Notes under the pieces: generated by a model
Told to the model about the DNA's origin: nothing
Seen by the model: only the letters and a program-made list of their open reading frames with translations
Databases searched by the model: none
Program-made: the position numbers and the translations under genes
Part shown: piece after piece, positions 21,672 through 31,597 of the stretch
Layout of the letters: the number at the start of each line of letters is the position of its first letter
Numbering within the stretch: position 1 is the stretch's first letter
IMG/VR virus record: IMGVR_UViG_3300044640_000597
Coordinates: 21,966-85,965 of that record
Direction: 5' to 3' (one strand)
Origin: a virus
DNA length: 64,000 bases

Positions 21672-24600
21672 TTATCTAGGTGATACTCTTAGGGCAGCTG
21701 TCACAGTATACAAATTTATCAAATTTCTTGATAAGTTGTTAGCTATTAAACGAATTCCTAAAAATTTATCTACGAACTTTCTCTGTTCGTACCAAGGTTT
21801 GTTAGAGTTTATGTAATTAGAATTTATAATCCCCTCGTATAAGAACATAGGCTCAGTAGAAGTTGAAGCAAATGTACTAGTATAGGGAACTCCTTGCACG
21901 TTAATCTGTCCTACAGCTAACCCAGTATTGTTAGCAATGTTAGATAGGTCTCTAAATGCATTTATATTCCAAGTGTTATCTGTTTTTCTAATGTTGTTTA
22001 GATAAACAAAATCTATTTCTCCAGATATCTGAGTCGTATTATAGACATAGAAACTAGTAAAACCTGGATGGAACTGCTGCTCTACAGGTAAAGAATAATT
22101 TACTTTAGAAAACACATCAGCAGTATACTTAAATGAAGTGTAGATAGCATTTACTGGAGCAGTAAAGATGCAGTCTATTTCGAAGTTGTAAACTGTACCA
22201 TAGAAGTTTCCAGGATTGCTTAAGTCACTGTGCTCGTACATGTAAGTATACTGTCCAACAAATGGAAGTATTTGGGTATCAAAGCTATATAGATACTTAG
22301 AGTTGTATGCATACAGAGGTGGTATGTAGGAGTGTCGGCTAGCCCATATGCTCATTCCATTTGAGAATGAAATTGTCCAGCCACCTCTTTCAAAGTAAAC
22401 CCCTTCCTCAAGAGGAATGAAACTAGAAGTATTTGAATCATAGAATTGGTTTTTCTCATTTTGAAAAAAGATTCTATTTTGTTTAAACTCTTCTACAAAA
22501 TATTGAGTTGGGATAAGCTCTCTTTTTGTAATAATAGTCCGTTTAAATAACGGGTCATAGCTAACAAGGAATCCAAAGTCTGCTGTAGGGGAGTCCACAT
22601 TATAAACGGCCGAATCCATAACTCTCGCTCCGTCTGGATCCCATCCATAAGCTTCTAAAGCAAATGGGATGTTCTCTCTAGCCCAAGCATTTATTCCAAG
22701 TTCTGTAAGATCTACAATTTCGTCTTTAACTAAGAATATTTTTCTAGACTTTCTTGATACAAAAATGTACCCATCTTTGGTAACCAATGATCCCATCTTA
22801 TTATAGAGACCATTGTAACCTTCAGTGCTTTGGATAAATTCATCTGGCTCTTGAGCAAACAAATCCCCTGATCCAATGTAAGCCTGAGTAGCATCTGATA
22901 ACTCAAGGTTTTGCTTACCCTTAGTTCTAAATAAACTCTTCTCAGTGTGAATATAAAGAAGAGCCTTTAGGTTAAAGATGTTAGTAATCTGTCCTCTGTT
23001 TACTGCAAAGTCTTTATACTGTAGTCCGAGGAAGTATCTATAAGTATCATTGAAGTTACCATCTTGTGCTGAAGATCGTATCACTCTATTAGGGAAGAAT
23101 GGAGTGCTAATAGCTTCCTTAGGGAATGGGATTGTAACCCTAATATCTTGTGAAGCTGAGTAGTGGTCCTCGTAGAGAATGTTATCCATCTTGGTTAAAT
23201 CCCCAAGAGGACTTCTCCAAAGAACATCAGCTGCTACGTACTTATCAAAGTACATGCTGTTTAACTCACTAACTCCTGCTTCAGGATCTCCTGCATGTCG
23301 GTAGTTAATGTTGTCGTCAGACTCTACAATAAATTGATAAATAGTACTAAATGCTACATTACCATTCTTACTCCAGTTGTCATCAGTAGTAACAGCAGAT
23401 CTCCTTAATCCTTCAATTTCATCACCACCTTGTGGGTAAGGTCCAGAGCCACCAAATCTTAAAACGTCATAGTCTGATGTAGTTCCAAATATGTTTGTTC
23501 CAAATGATGGAGTTCTACCTTCAGTTAAATCTATAGGAATATCACCAAACAAATAATCGTCTTGTGACCCAGTAGGATTTGAAAAATCTAAGTATCTATT
23601 AACACCTCTATTAAATCTTCCTAGCCCGTATAAGTTAGATGTGGTTCTATAGCTATACTTACATAAGTATGTATCTCCACCAAAGACTGGCTCTGACGAG
23701 GAAGTTGATCCTTGACCATAGTAGTAGTTATCATCCTCAGCATCGTATCCAGTGTCAATATTTACATTCAAAAGACTTTTGTAGTAGCCAGTCCATACTA
23801 GTTTTTGAGAATCGAATGGTTCGTAAACATCTGTTTTAGTAGCACATAAATTTACTAAGTATACATTAGGTCTGGTTCTAGGGTCATTAACTGGGGAGCC
23901 TTCTATTCCTCCTCTAGGATAGAAATTATAGCCATTTATAGGATCTGTAATGAGTATGTTTTCTGTCAGAGTAATTATCCCTCCAGAGGCATCTAGAGAT
24001 TCTATGTATACAGGTCCAGTTGTAGGTAGGTATCCAGCCCCAGATGTTACTAGCATTCCTACAAAAAGATTGTTGATATCTGGATCAAAAGTTGTAATTA
24101 CAGGGAGTCCTGCAGTAGAGCCTCCTGTAATATTAATAGAAGCAGGTACTCCAGATGTATCTGGGGTACGTATTGCATAAGGCTGTCGTAAGCTTCCATG
24201 TCCTCTAGACATTAAACCATACCATTCAGATAAATCAGTTACAAAAGATGCACCTAACCCTCCATCATTTATATTGTTTGCTGGATAGAAGTCTGGGTTG
24301 ATACCACTTATTAAGGGGTATAAAGTTCCTGCTGCGTATATAGGGAGAGACCACATTAGGTTTCCTAATCCTACATAGCTCCACTCATTACTTCTATATC
24401 CACCCAGCATTGGTAGGCCTGACTCTAAGCTAAGAGCAATTGCACTTTCTCCAAAGGTGTTGTGTAAATAAGTAGAACTTTTAAAGCTGTTAGCTGATGT
24501 AGATTTAAGTATGCTAAGACCTGCTAAATATGTAGCACCGTTAGGCTCTATCATAAATATAGACTGAGCATCACTTAACAGATTAGCTTGGTTTGGTAGA

Positions 24601-27362
24601 AATGTAGGTAGCCTAAGTAGACCCCCTAATTGTTCTGTAGAACCTGTAGCAGTATTGGTATAAGTAGACCCTACGTCTATTAGATTTCCAGTAGAATCAA
24701 TTCTTGTTCCTGGGGCTGAATATCTAGAGGCAATGTAAACATTCCCCCAAAGTAGCCTTGGTCCAGGTAAATCCCAGTAAGGATCTTCTTCATCTGCAGC
24801 ATCGAAGTTAATCATGTTACCAAGGTCAGGGTGCACCCAAGAGAATGTATCTTCTCCAACTCCAGATCGAAATTGTCTATAAAATGTATTTATTGCATTG
24901 CCTCCTGTAGTCCCAGGAATGGCACTTGCAAGAGCACCTTTATATCCACCTCTCCAGTTTTCCATCATTACAACGTACTGGATGTCTATGTGAGTAGCTG
25001 TAGCAAGAGTATACTTTTTTCTTAGTAGAGTAAAGTCGTGAAACTTAAGTACAGGGTTTCCCATGTAGTAAGCTTGAGGAGGAGCTGATGGGGGACCGAC
25101 AACTTCGGGGGCCCATAGTGCATTAGCAATCATTAACCCTCCATACTTCTGGTGACCATCCATAGCCCAGATGTTAAAGAATGGTCCAGTACCAGCACTT
25201 TTGTTGGTGTTAATTAAGTTAGATGCTAGATAAGAAGTTCCTGGATGAGCCCCACTTTGTCCTATAATAGTTTTATTTCCCTCAGTTCTTTTGGCATAGT
25301 ATACTCTATATCCTTGTACTTGATTAAGTATAAACTTTGGAATTTTTATATTATTTAGCTGTACTCCTAATATCCTTACAGTCTCTGAGAAATCTCTTGC
25401 ACTTGCTTTAGTCAAGTATACAGAGTCAGCGGTAGATATATCAGGGCTTCCGAAATACGTGTCTCTAACAACGTGGCTAAAAGAAGCGTTGTGGTTAGAT
25501 GGCATTTTATGATGTCTTACAAAATTACTAGCTAATGCATTTCCTAAATATATACTTTGCCCAGAAGAATCCACAGCCCAAGATGTAAAGTCATTGGTGT
25601 CTGGATATCTTTCATTTTGATTTCTCCAGAACCCCATATTGTTAGTCGGATTAATAGTAGACATGTAACTAGTATCCAAATACTGATAAGGTAATGAGTC
25701 TGGTGAATAAGCTAATATTTCATCATACTTAAAAATATCTCCATCAGGACCTATATTGTTTGGCAAGCTTGCCCAGTCTAATTCAAACCTATCTGCTATG
25801 TTCCTCCCAGGTATATGGTAAGCATAACTCTCACTTCCATCTTTTAAGATAAAAGAAATATAAAATGCATAAACTTCTCCACGTCTGTAGCCTTTTCTTT
25901 TAAATAAAATATTAGGATCCCGATAACCAGCTGACGTCCCTCTTTGAATAGGAACAATAACATTACTAATGTAAGCATCAGTTACACCATCCATTCCTTC
26001 CAACTCTGCATACGGTATAGTACCAAATGTTCCTACTGGATACCCCTCAGGGCTGCCACTTAAAGGGGGGTACAGACTTGTATTCGGATCTGGGTAGAAT
26101 AGTTGAGAGTAGCCTTCATTTAAATTGTAGACATCATAGTGCCTAGGATCAAATTGTGTTAGAGTGTCAGTTACAGCTTCTATTACAATTTCATTTGCAA
26201 ATCTTTGATACCCTAGATCTGGTCTGCTAGTAAGATTAGCAGCATACAACTTGTTATCTAGTTGAGTGATTGATTTAGCAGTTAAGTATCTTACTTTGTC
26301 TAGTACAGCTTCTTCAATAGCAGATGCTGCTGATTTTTCTAACCCACTATAAACTACCCCTGCAGTTGTACCTAAGATGTCTAGTTTTTCTAGCTTGTAT
26401 ACAAATCTAGCTTTACCACTATACTGTATTACGTAGGGGATAATGTAAGAGTACTCTCTGTTAATATCAGAGATGTTCCAAACAATAGACTTATTTGTCT
26501 GAGTATTGTTTGGGGCTCCACTAATAGACTCTCTAGGAATTGTAGTGTCGTCTCCTGGAACTATGTATACTGGATTTGATACTGTTAAAACATTTGTCTC
26601 TGTACCGTCTTGATCAGCATATGCTATGCCTATATAGTATGCTCCTGTAACAACCCCACCACCTTTTAGAATTTCAATAGAATCAAATTTAGGTATTCTT
26701 CCTGCATCTAAAAAAATATTTAAGAATTCTACTCTCGAGTTATTTCCGTATAGATTAGAAGGATTTGATGTAGTAGTGAGAGAGTCTAGCTGCTTAGTTA
26801 TGTTAAATACCCTAGGTGGATTGTATCTATTTATGTACTTAATATTACTAGCAGGATCTGTGATAAACTCATAGTTATTATCTGTAAAGTATACAAGTTC
26901 TTCTTGAGCTGGAGATACTCTAAACTCACCAGTAACAGGATGCTCAGTATCAAAATTTAAATGTCCTAGTGGGTTAACTGCTCCAGTTAGAGTATTTTTA
27001 TCTGTAGTATAATATAATACGTCAGCAATTTGAGTAGCTACGTTTACATAGAATATAGCAGAAATGTTTATTACACCATGTACTAAATCTGTATACTGAC
27101 CTGAGCCAAATATGATAAAGTTATCATTTAATAAAGCAATCTGTCCTATTGGAGAAATAGCTACATTTTGAGTACCTCCTCCAGAGATAAGAATGCCTGA
27201 AATATTTAAGGTACCAACTTGTATGTTACCATATTCATTCAATACATTTAATTTCTGATCGTCTACGATAAGATTAACAGCATCTCTATAGCTACCATCA
27301 ATCTGATCCATACGACCAGTATCTTTAATCATCCCCTTTAGAGGCTTAAATGTATCTGCCAT
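21672..27362 (-). CDS. Tail nozzle / tail-tube-like large structural protein
   Basis: An 1896-residue beta-rich protein with no signal peptide or membrane segment. The N-terminus contains KGMIKDTGRMDQIDGSYRDA, then a VNLIVDD strand and a NEYGNIQV strand. This matches the opening pattern (a KGMN.D....P.GEYRDALN-type segment) that I know from podoviral nozzle and stabilisation proteins, in which a beta-propeller surrounds the tail channel. Many later segments are Tyr/Asn/Gly-rich beta repeats. It lies between a ring-type protein (3 bp upstream) and the cargo proteins, where the tail proteins of crAss-like phages are found. The nozzle assignment is inference from the N-terminus, size and context; it could instead be a long tail hub. 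Confidence 0.6.
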   Translation of the reverse strand: MADTFKPLKGMIKDTGRMDQIDGSYRDAVNLIVDDQKLNVLNEYGNIQVGTLNISGILISGGGTQNVAISPIGQIALLNDNFIIFGSGQYTDLVHGVINISAIFYVNVATQIADVLYYTTDKNTLTGAVNPLGHLNFDTEHPVTGEFRVSPAQEELVYFTDNNYEFITDPASNIKYINRYNPPRVFNITKQLDSLTTTSNPSNLYGNNSRVEFLNIFLDAGRIPKFDSIEILKGGGVVTGAYYIGIAYADQDGTETNVLTVSNPVYIVPGDDTTIPRESISGAPNNTQTNKSIVWNISDINREYSYIIPYVIQYSGKARFVYKLEKLDILGTTAGVVYSGLEKSAASAIEEAVLDKVRYLTAKSITQLDNKLYAANLTSRPDLGYQRFANEIVIEAVTDTLTQFDPRHYDVYNLNEGYSQLFYPDPNTSLYPPLSGSPEGYPVGTFGTIPYAELEGMDGVTDAYISNVIVPIQRGTSAGYRDPNILFKRKGYRRGEVYAFYISFILKDGSESYAYHIPGRNIADRFELDWASLPNNIGPDGDIFKYDEILAYSPDSLPYQYLDTSYMSTINPTNNMGFWRNQNERYPDTNDFTSWAVDSSGQSIYLGNALASNFVRHHKMPSNHNASFSHVVRDTYFGSPDISTADSVYLTKASARDFSETVRILGVQLNNIKIPKFILNQVQGYRVYYAKRTEGNKTIIGQSGAHPGTSYLASNLINTNKSAGTGPFFNIWAMDGHQKYGGLMIANALWAPEVVGPPSAPPQAYYMGNPVLKFHDFTLLRKKYTLATATHIDIQYVVMMENWRGGYKGALASAIPGTTGGNAINTFYRQFRSGVGEDTFSWVHPDLGNMINFDAADEEDPYWDLPGPRLLWGNVYIASRYSAPGTRIDSTGNLIDVGSTYTNTATGSTEQLGGLLRLPTFLPNQANLLSDAQSIFMIEPNGATYLAGLSILKSTSANSFKSSTYLHNTFGESAIALSLESGLPMLGGYRSNEWSYVGLGNLMWSLPIYAAGTLYPLISGINPDFYPANNINDGGLGASFVTDLSEWYGLMSRGHGSLRQPYAIRTPDTSGVPASINITGGSTAGLPVITTFDPDINNLFVGMLVTSGAGYLPTTGPVYIESLDASGGIITLTENILITDPINGYNFYPRGGIEGSPVNDPRTRPNVYLVNLCATKTDVYEPFDSQKLVWTGYYKSLLNVNIDTGYDAEDDNYYYGQGSTSSSEPVFGGDTYLCKYSYRTTSNLYGLGRFNRGVNRYLDFSNPTGSQDDYLFGDIPIDLTEGRTPSFGTNIFGTTSDYDVLRFGGSGPYPQGGDEIEGLRRSAVTTDDNWSKNGNVAFSTIYQFIVESDDNINYRHAGDPEAGVSELNSMYFDKYVAADVLWRSPLGDLTKMDNILYEDHYSASQDIRVTIPFPKEAISTPFFPNRVIRSSAQDGNFNDTYRYFLGLQYKDFAVNRGQITNIFNLKALLYIHTEKSLFRTKGKQNLELSDATQAYIGSGDLFAQEPDEFIQSTEGYNGLYNKMGSLVTKDGYIFVSRKSRKIFLVKDEIVDLTELGINAWARENIPFALEAYGWDPDGARVMDSAVYNVDSPTADFGFLVSYDPLFKRTIITKRELIPTQYFVEEFKQNRIFFQNEKNQFYDSNTSSFIPLEEGVYFERGGWTISFSNGMSIWASRHSYIPPLYAYNSKYLYSFDTQILPFVGQYTYMYEHSDLSNPGNFYGTVYNFEIDCIFTAPVNAIYTSFKYTADVFSKVNYSLPVEQQFHPGFTSFYVYNTTQISGEIDFVYLNNIRKTDNTWNINAFRDLSNIANNTGLAVGQINVQGVPYTSTFASTSTEPMFLYEGIINSNYINSNKPWYEQRKFVDKFLGIRLIANNLSRNLINLYTVTAALRVSPR

Positions 27363-27364
27363 GT

Positions 27365-28261
27365 TTATAGAATTCCGTAGTTAGTGTATCTTCCTCTGTC
27401 TAAAGTCTCTCTTGTACCAAGGTTCTCAAAGAAGTTAGCATGTCTGTTCAGGTTAGGAACAAGACGAACCCACTGGTTCATGAATGACTCGTACTTATCA
27501 ATGCTTGGGAAGTTAGATTGGTTTCTAGCTTGTGAGCAGTAGAACTTCCATTTGTTATCAGCAAAGTCATACCCGATACCGTTCATAGATGGGGTATAGC
27601 CTCCAAGCAACATCTGCTTGTATACATACCAGAATAAAGCTTCTTTAAAGCTAACATCTTCTGGAATCATTGGGTAGCAGTCCTCATCAATTGGGAATGC
27701 AGTGTAGCTTACACATACAGCTCCATCCTCGAATGAAGTCTTAATGTAATCCCCATCAATAATATAGCTAGGTTTAACTACACCGTATAAGTTCTTACAA
27801 TCCTCACAATCTAAGCTGTTAGGGAATGTAGTTGTTCCGTATTGTAGTGGAGTTAGTGGTTGACCTGTATTTAAATAGAGATTCTCGAGTACCACTATTC
27901 TAGCATTCAGTTCTCTTAACTGATTGTTGAATCCTATTTTATCGTTTGGGTTAGATACGATTTGAGCATTCAGAGTTTTAACCTCTTCAAACAAAGCATC
28001 AAGTTCTACAGAAATAGATGGATTAACAGCACTGTTAACCCCAACTTGCTGGATATAGTAAAGGTCCATTGGAAGCAGAGCCCTAAAGTTCTTAATAGGC
28101 AAAACACAGCCCTTCTGACTGAGCTGTGGTGCAGAGCCTATGTGCTCTAATGCTTCCCCCATCCATTCTACAGCATCATCAATCCAGTTATCTCCAGGAG
28201 GTTTTAAGTCCCTCATAACTTTTCTGATAATGACCTTACTTGATATTAGTTTGTACAGCAT
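27365..28261 (-). CDS. Connector/ring-type tail structural protein
   Basis: This 298-residue protein is not recognised by a catalytic motif. The N-terminus is helical; then come KNFRALLPMDLYYIQQVGV near 97-115 and a beta segment with GDYIKTSFEDGAVCVSYTAF around 185-205 followed by P(I/M)-rich turns. This strand-loop pattern is one I associate with head-to-tail ring proteins of phages of Bacteroidota. It sits 3 bp before the nozzle-like gene and in the same module as the 240-residue protein at 30864-31586, which has a comparable Cys-rich strand layout. A ring or adaptor between portal and nozzle is the best guess; only conserved gene position supports it. Confidence 0.5.
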   Translation of the reverse strand: MLYKLISSKVIIRKVMRDLKPPGDNWIDDAVEWMGEALEHIGSAPQLSQKGCVLPIKNFRALLPMDLYYIQQVGVNSAVNPSISVELDALFEEVKTLNAQIVSNPNDKIGFNNQLRELNARIVVLENLYLNTGQPLTPLQYGTTTFPNSLDCEDCKNLYGVVKPSYIIDGDYIKTSFEDGAVCVSYTAFPIDEDCYPMIPEDVSFKEALFWYVYKQMLLGGYTPSMNGIGYDFADNKWKFYCSQARNQSNFPSIDKYESFMNQWVRLVPNLNRHANFFENLGTRETLDRGRYTNYGIL

Positions 28262-28264
28262 CTT

Positions 28265-28771
28265 TTAATGTTTATGAAACCCAGGTACGTATTTCTTAAA
28301 CCGTAAGTAGGCTAGCTCATCAGTGTGTAAAAGGGCAGTAAGCTTTTCCTTATTGCCCTTTACACCTCTAGTAGCATCAAACCTATATGCGGTTTTATTT
28401 TTAATCTTAGCACGGCTTTTAGTCCAGTGGAATTTACAGTAGAATTTATCTGTATAGTAAATGTGCCACTTTTCCCCTTCCCCTGTTCGGCTATCATAAA
28501 GCTCTACACCTTTGTCAAGTAGTTCCTTTTTGTATTTTGTAGTCTCTCCCCAGTCAATCTGTGGTTTTCTTGGGTCTCTTTCTACTCTTCTAACTGATAC
28601 TGTACCTAGGTTATTCTGCAAATTGAATTCGTATCCGTTCAGTAACTCGTTAAATATTGCAATGTTAAACTCAGAACATATGTCAGCAAATACTCGGTAA
28701 TCTATCTTGTCTTCAGTGTTTTCGTCGTAGTCTTTAAATATAGCTCTAATTGTATGTGATTTGGTTTGCAT
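28265..28771 (-). CDS. Conserved small tail-module protein, unknown function
   Basis: A 168-residue basic alpha/beta protein. The N-terminal half is a helix followed by two strands (GTVSVRRVERDPRKP). The C-terminal half is rich in Lys, Tyr, Trp and His (WHIYYTDKFYCKFHWTKSR). There is no signal peptide or membrane segment. The gene is translationally close to the ring-type gene downstream (3-bp spacing), which suggests a structural or assembly role such as a tail or connector component. I do not recognise a family with certainty. Its basic, aromatic C-terminus could contact DNA, but that is speculation. Confidence 0.55.
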   Translation of the reverse strand: MQTKSHTIRAIFKDYDENTEDKIDYRVFADICSEFNIAIFNELLNGYEFNLQNNLGTVSVRRVERDPRKPQIDWGETTKYKKELLDKGVELYDSRTGEGEKWHIYYTDKFYCKFHWTKSRAKIKNKTAYRFDATRGVKGNKEKLTALLHTDELAYLRFKKYVPGFHKH

Positions 28772-28819
28772 TATTAAATCATTTCAGGCCCTGTACAGTC
28801 TCCACTCCAGCATCCTGTT

Positions 28820-29536
28820 TTACCTTTTCTTTGTCTTCTTCTTGCTTTCCTCCATCATCTCCATACCAGCATCGTTAGAGCTAGTAGAGTCAGACATACC
28901 ACCAAGACCTTTCTTGCCTTTAGCAGCCATTTCTTGGAACTTTTTCTTACCGTACTTATTTCTGCCGATAGTAGCAGCTATTGATTTGGCCGAGTCCTCA
29001 GACTTTCCTTTTTTTTTTAAACCTGCTACCATTGAAGCAAATCTTCCACCACCACCTGGCTCCATAGATTTACCACCAGTTTTCTTTGTCTGTCTGCCTG
29101 GGGTCATCATGTTTTCAATTTTTTCTTTTTTACCCTTAAGTTTTTTAACATAAGAGTCAGAAAGAGTTGATTCTGAAACACCAGATATTTTACTAGCAGC
29201 TTTATTTAGATATTCCTCTGAGTCAAGATTTTTTGAATTAGCAGTAATGTCCTCTATTTTTTTGTTAACTTTGGCAAGCTTTGCTTGATTTCTTTCTGCG
29301 GGAGTTTTAAACTTAAAAGGTTTTCCAGGATCAGCACCCCCAGTTTTTTTCTTAGTGCCTTCCATTCCGTGCATCTTTTTCAATCTAGAGACGTTTTCAG
29401 ATTTTTCAGCAGCAGAGTAAAGTCCACCGTAGCCTTTTTTCATTGGCTTGTTTCCAAAAGTAATTTCTTTTGATTCCTCCATGAAGGAACTTTTCTTCTT
29501 AGAGGCCTTGCCTCCTTTTTTATACATTGGTACCAT
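28820..29536 (-). CDS. Basic Lys/Gly-rich protein sharing a motif with its upstream neighbour
   Basis: This 238-residue protein is very basic and Gly/Lys-rich, apparently largely disordered with one helical stretch (about 95-140). Near the N-terminus it carries KKKSSFMEESKEITFG, closely similar to KKKSSWLEESKELKFG in the adjacent 269-residue protein. Several KKTGG and GGK elements recur. A C-terminal block (FASMVAGLKKKGKSEDSAKS, then IAATIGRNKYGKKKFQ) resembles short DNA-binding or coupling segments seen in phage structural proteins. It is probably a small packaged basic protein. No enzymatic motif is visible. Function is unknown; the shared motif implies that both proteins bind the same partner or that one arose from the other. 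Confidence 0.55.
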   Translation of the reverse strand: MVPMYKKGGKASKKKSSFMEESKEITFGNKPMKKGYGGLYSAAEKSENVSRLKKMHGMEGTKKKTGGADPGKPFKFKTPAERNQAKLAKVNKKIEDITANSKNLDSEEYLNKAASKISGVSESTLSDSYVKKLKGKKEKIENMMTPGRQTKKTGGKSMEPGGGGRFASMVAGLKKKGKSEDSAKSIAATIGRNKYGKKKFQEMAAKGKKGLGGMSDSTSSNDAGMEMMEESKKKTKKR

Positions 29537-29547
29537 CTTCTTTGTTA

Positions 29548-30357
29548 TTAACAGTTTTTACCACCCATTTTCTTTTTGCCACCAGTTTTTTTGCCATAGG
29601 TTTTAAGCTTTGACATAAACTCTGTTTTTTGTTCAGGAGTCATAGCAGGTTTTGGGGTTTTTCCAATAGCAGCTTGCCCTTGAGCAGCGGTCATCTTACC
29701 TTGAAACACTTGGCCTACAGCCTCTTTTGTTGACATTGTAGGACCAGCAGTCTGGTATTTTTTAGAAGGTCCACCGAACTTAAGTTCTTTAGATTCTTCT
29801 AACCAGCTAGATTTTTTCTTTCCCCCAGTTTTTTGCATACCAGGTTCAGTTGCATACACTCTTTTAAAGTCGTATTGAACTTCAGGTTTAGGGGCAGTTG
29901 CCTCTTTAAATGCTGCTAAATTTGCTTCTCTTCTAGCTTGTCTATCTGCTTGATTAGCAGCCATTTTAGCTTGACGAGTGTCAATTACAGCTTGGTCTGC
30001 TGCTATTTGTTCTGCACTTTTTTTAACTACTCTATCTGCATATTGCGGTTTAGAGCTAAGACCTGTAGCACCTGCACCAGTATAGTTACTTCCAGATACA
30101 CCAGCATAGCTAGAGCCACCAGCAATTACATCTTTACATCCTGCTCCAACACATTGTTTTCCAGGAGCAGCATTTGCTGACAGTCCTGTAACAGTAAATT
30201 TAGGACCTGCAGTTTGGTATTTTTTAGCTTTTATTTTCTTCTCTTGTTTAAGCATCTCTTTAGTTGGTTCTTTACCAGAGCCTTTGTTAGCTCTTATATT
30301 ATCCCACAGACCTCTTCGACTAGTAGAGCCGTCGGCTCGTTTAAGCATTTTCTTCAT
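29548..30357 (-). CDS. Basic low-complexity protein with two KYQTAG motifs
   Basis: A 269-residue basic, Gly/Ala/Lys-rich protein. It contains AKKYQTAGP twice (near residues 45 and 201), the KKKSSWLEESKELKFG element shared with the next gene, and a C-terminus ending in KTGGKKKMGGKNC. A pair of cysteines (CVGAGC) lies near 70. It overlaps the end of the small membrane protein gene by 17 bp and precedes the related 238-residue gene by 11 bp. Similar KxQxxG motifs occur in the 1319-residue internal virion protein and the glucosaminidase-like protein, so the motif may mark virion targeting or proteolytic processing. No known domain is recognised. Confidence 0.55.
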   Translation of the reverse strand: MKKMLKRADGSTSRRGLWDNIRANKGSGKEPTKEMLKQEKKIKAKKYQTAGPKFTVTGLSANAAPGKQCVGAGCKDVIAGGSSYAGVSGSNYTGAGATGLSSKPQYADRVVKKSAEQIAADQAVIDTRQAKMAANQADRQARREANLAAFKEATAPKPEVQYDFKRVYATEPGMQKTGGKKKSSWLEESKELKFGGPSKKYQTAGPTMSTKEAVGQVFQGKMTAAQGQAAIGKTPKPAMTPEQKTEFMSKLKTYGKKTGGKKKMGGKNC

Positions 30358-30571
30358 TGTCTGTAAGTTTTTTATCGTACATGGCTCTCTGCTTTCTTGC
30401 AGTCAAAGCTCGTTCTATGTTAAACCAAATAAGGGTAATTGCCCCTACGATTCCTAGGCCCCAAGTGACTGCATTAGACATCATTGCCCAAGTCCATCCT
30501 GCCCATATTGCATTAAGTCCGATCCATTCAAGTTGGTGAGTCATATTATCGTCAAATTCAAAGTTTTTCAT
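30341..30571 (-). CDS. Small two-TM membrane protein (secondary holin candidate)
   Basis: This 76-residue protein is read from ATG 30571, two bases after the upstream stop; a longer reading would need a GTG start inside the preceding gene. Two hydrophobic segments (about 16-33 and 36-52) sit between a charged N-terminus and a strongly charged C-terminal tail (ERALTARKQR...). That is the general layout of class II holins. It lies far from the endolysin (about 21 kb downstream in the same direction), so the holin call is weak; the 3-TM protein at 51963-52343 is a better candidate. It could be a virion-associated or host-membrane protein made with the tail proteins. Confidence 0.55.
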   Translation of the reverse strand: MKNFEFDDNMTHQLEWIGLNAIWAGWTWAMMSNAVTWGLGIVGAITLIWFNIERALTARKQRAMYDKKLTDNEENA

Positions 30572-30575
30572 TAGG

Positions 30576-30842
30576 TTACCAGTTTGAGCAGCTACCGCAT
30601 CTCCAGACACGAAGCGATTTGTTTATTCTTGAATTTGGGTCGTTTGCAGTTTTACTTGATGTCAGCTTGGACTTCATCCCACACATCCTGCTACAGAATG
30701 AGTTACGTCGTTTTCCACCCTTAGGTTGTGGGGCTCCTAGTTTAGATCCAGGGTTAGCGGCACGGTAAGAAGCTCTGCCTTTTGCATTTAAGCCCCCTTT
30801 TGGGTTCTTACCTTCTGATCGTTGCCAAGCTGGTGATGCCAT
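30576..30842 (-). CDS. Small Cys-containing conserved phage protein (DUF6321-like)
   Basis: This 88-residue basic protein has a pattern I know from many tailed phages: SPAWQRSEGKNPKGGLNAKG, an RASYRAANPGS segment, then RRNSFCSRMCGMK and a PNSRINKSLRVW end. I recall this family as DUF6321, without confirmation here. Cysteines at C-x3-C and C-x2-C spacing (FCSRMC, RCGSC) could bind a metal. It lies in the tail-connector module, after the 240-residue ring-type protein and directly before the small membrane protein. Its job in relatives is, to my knowledge, unknown; it is small, basic and usually next to structural genes. Confidence 0.7.
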   Translation of the reverse strand: MASPAWQRSEGKNPKGGLNAKGRASYRAANPGSKLGAPQPKGGKRRNSFCSRMCGMKSKLTSSKTANDPNSRINKSLRVWRCGSCSNW

Positions 30843-30863
30843 CGTTACAAAGTTAGTTTAAAA

Positions 30864-31586
30864 CTATTGAGGTTGGTTATCGTAGTTAGAATTTTGTTGG
30901 GCAGTTTGCGGAGCTTGAGGAGTGATATCCTGAAGCCTATCTGCAGTGGTATCTGTGAATGTACCAGCAAGTAATCTTAGCTCCCCATTCATCATGCCCT
31001 GGGTAATGGCTTGCACCATGTCCATCGGCATAGGAAACGGGGTGTCATCAGTATAACAAGGCAAGCCATTACAATCACTAAATTTAGAAGCCTCTTCTGG
31101 ATTTTCGAATATCCCTCTGATATTGACATAGTCTGCACCTTTGTTATTTAGAATGTATAAGTAGTCTTCAATCATGTAAGCTTTCATGTTGTTGCCAGTA
31201 TACTTATCGGCAGATATAAAAGCTACTTCGTATGGCTTAATCATTTGTATCCTTCCAGTACCTGTGATATCCCCTACGTAGGTAATGGCTTCTTCAAAGT
31301 TAAACCTAACAGTTCTAGGGAGAGGTTTAATACTTCTCCAGGCTGGACAGTCTATATTTATGTTACAACACTTAGATAAGTCAACTCTCTCAAGTTGAAC
31401 ACATCTTAAGTCTTGTTCTAAATGTCTGGTTACTAAACCATTTCTTGCAAAGTCCCTACGAATGAATACAGCACGGTAATGCTTAATGTTAAACTTGATT
31501 TGCGACAATGAAATATTATCATCGTTCGAGGACCTACCCCCACGAAAGGAATTTAGAAGGTTATATGCAATCTCATCTAAGGTCAT
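30864..31586 (-). CDS. Ring/tail-connector structural protein
   Basis: A 240-residue protein. The N-terminus (TLDEIAYNLLNSFRGG...) is helical and resembles the start of podoviral tail-tube or adaptor proteins. A beta-rich core with paired cysteines (KCCNINIDCPAWRS) and an IKPYEVAFIS-type segment follows. The C-terminus is Gln/Pro-rich and probably disordered. Related proteins occur at this place in other phages of Bacteroidota, between the metallophosphoesterase and the small basic gene. Together with the 298-residue protein it probably forms rings joining portal and tail. No catalytic motif is present. The assignment rests on layout and position. Confidence 0.55.
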   Translation of the reverse strand: MTLDEIAYNLLNSFRGGRSSNDDNISLSQIKFNIKHYRAVFIRRDFARNGLVTRHLEQDLRCVQLERVDLSKCCNINIDCPAWRSIKPLPRTVRFNFEEAITYVGDITGTGRIQMIKPYEVAFISADKYTGNNMKAYMIEDYLYILNNKGADYVNIRGIFENPEEASKFSDCNGLPCYTDDTPFPMPMDMVQAITQGMMNGELRLLAGTFTDTTADRLQDITPQAPQTAQQNSNYDNQPQ

Positions 31587-31597
31587 CTATGAATGTA

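Noticed and set aside
30341-30610. GTG start at 30610 for the small membrane protein
   Set aside because: It would overlap the preceding gene by 35 bp, while ATG 30571 follows the stop by two bases as in neighbouring coupled genes.
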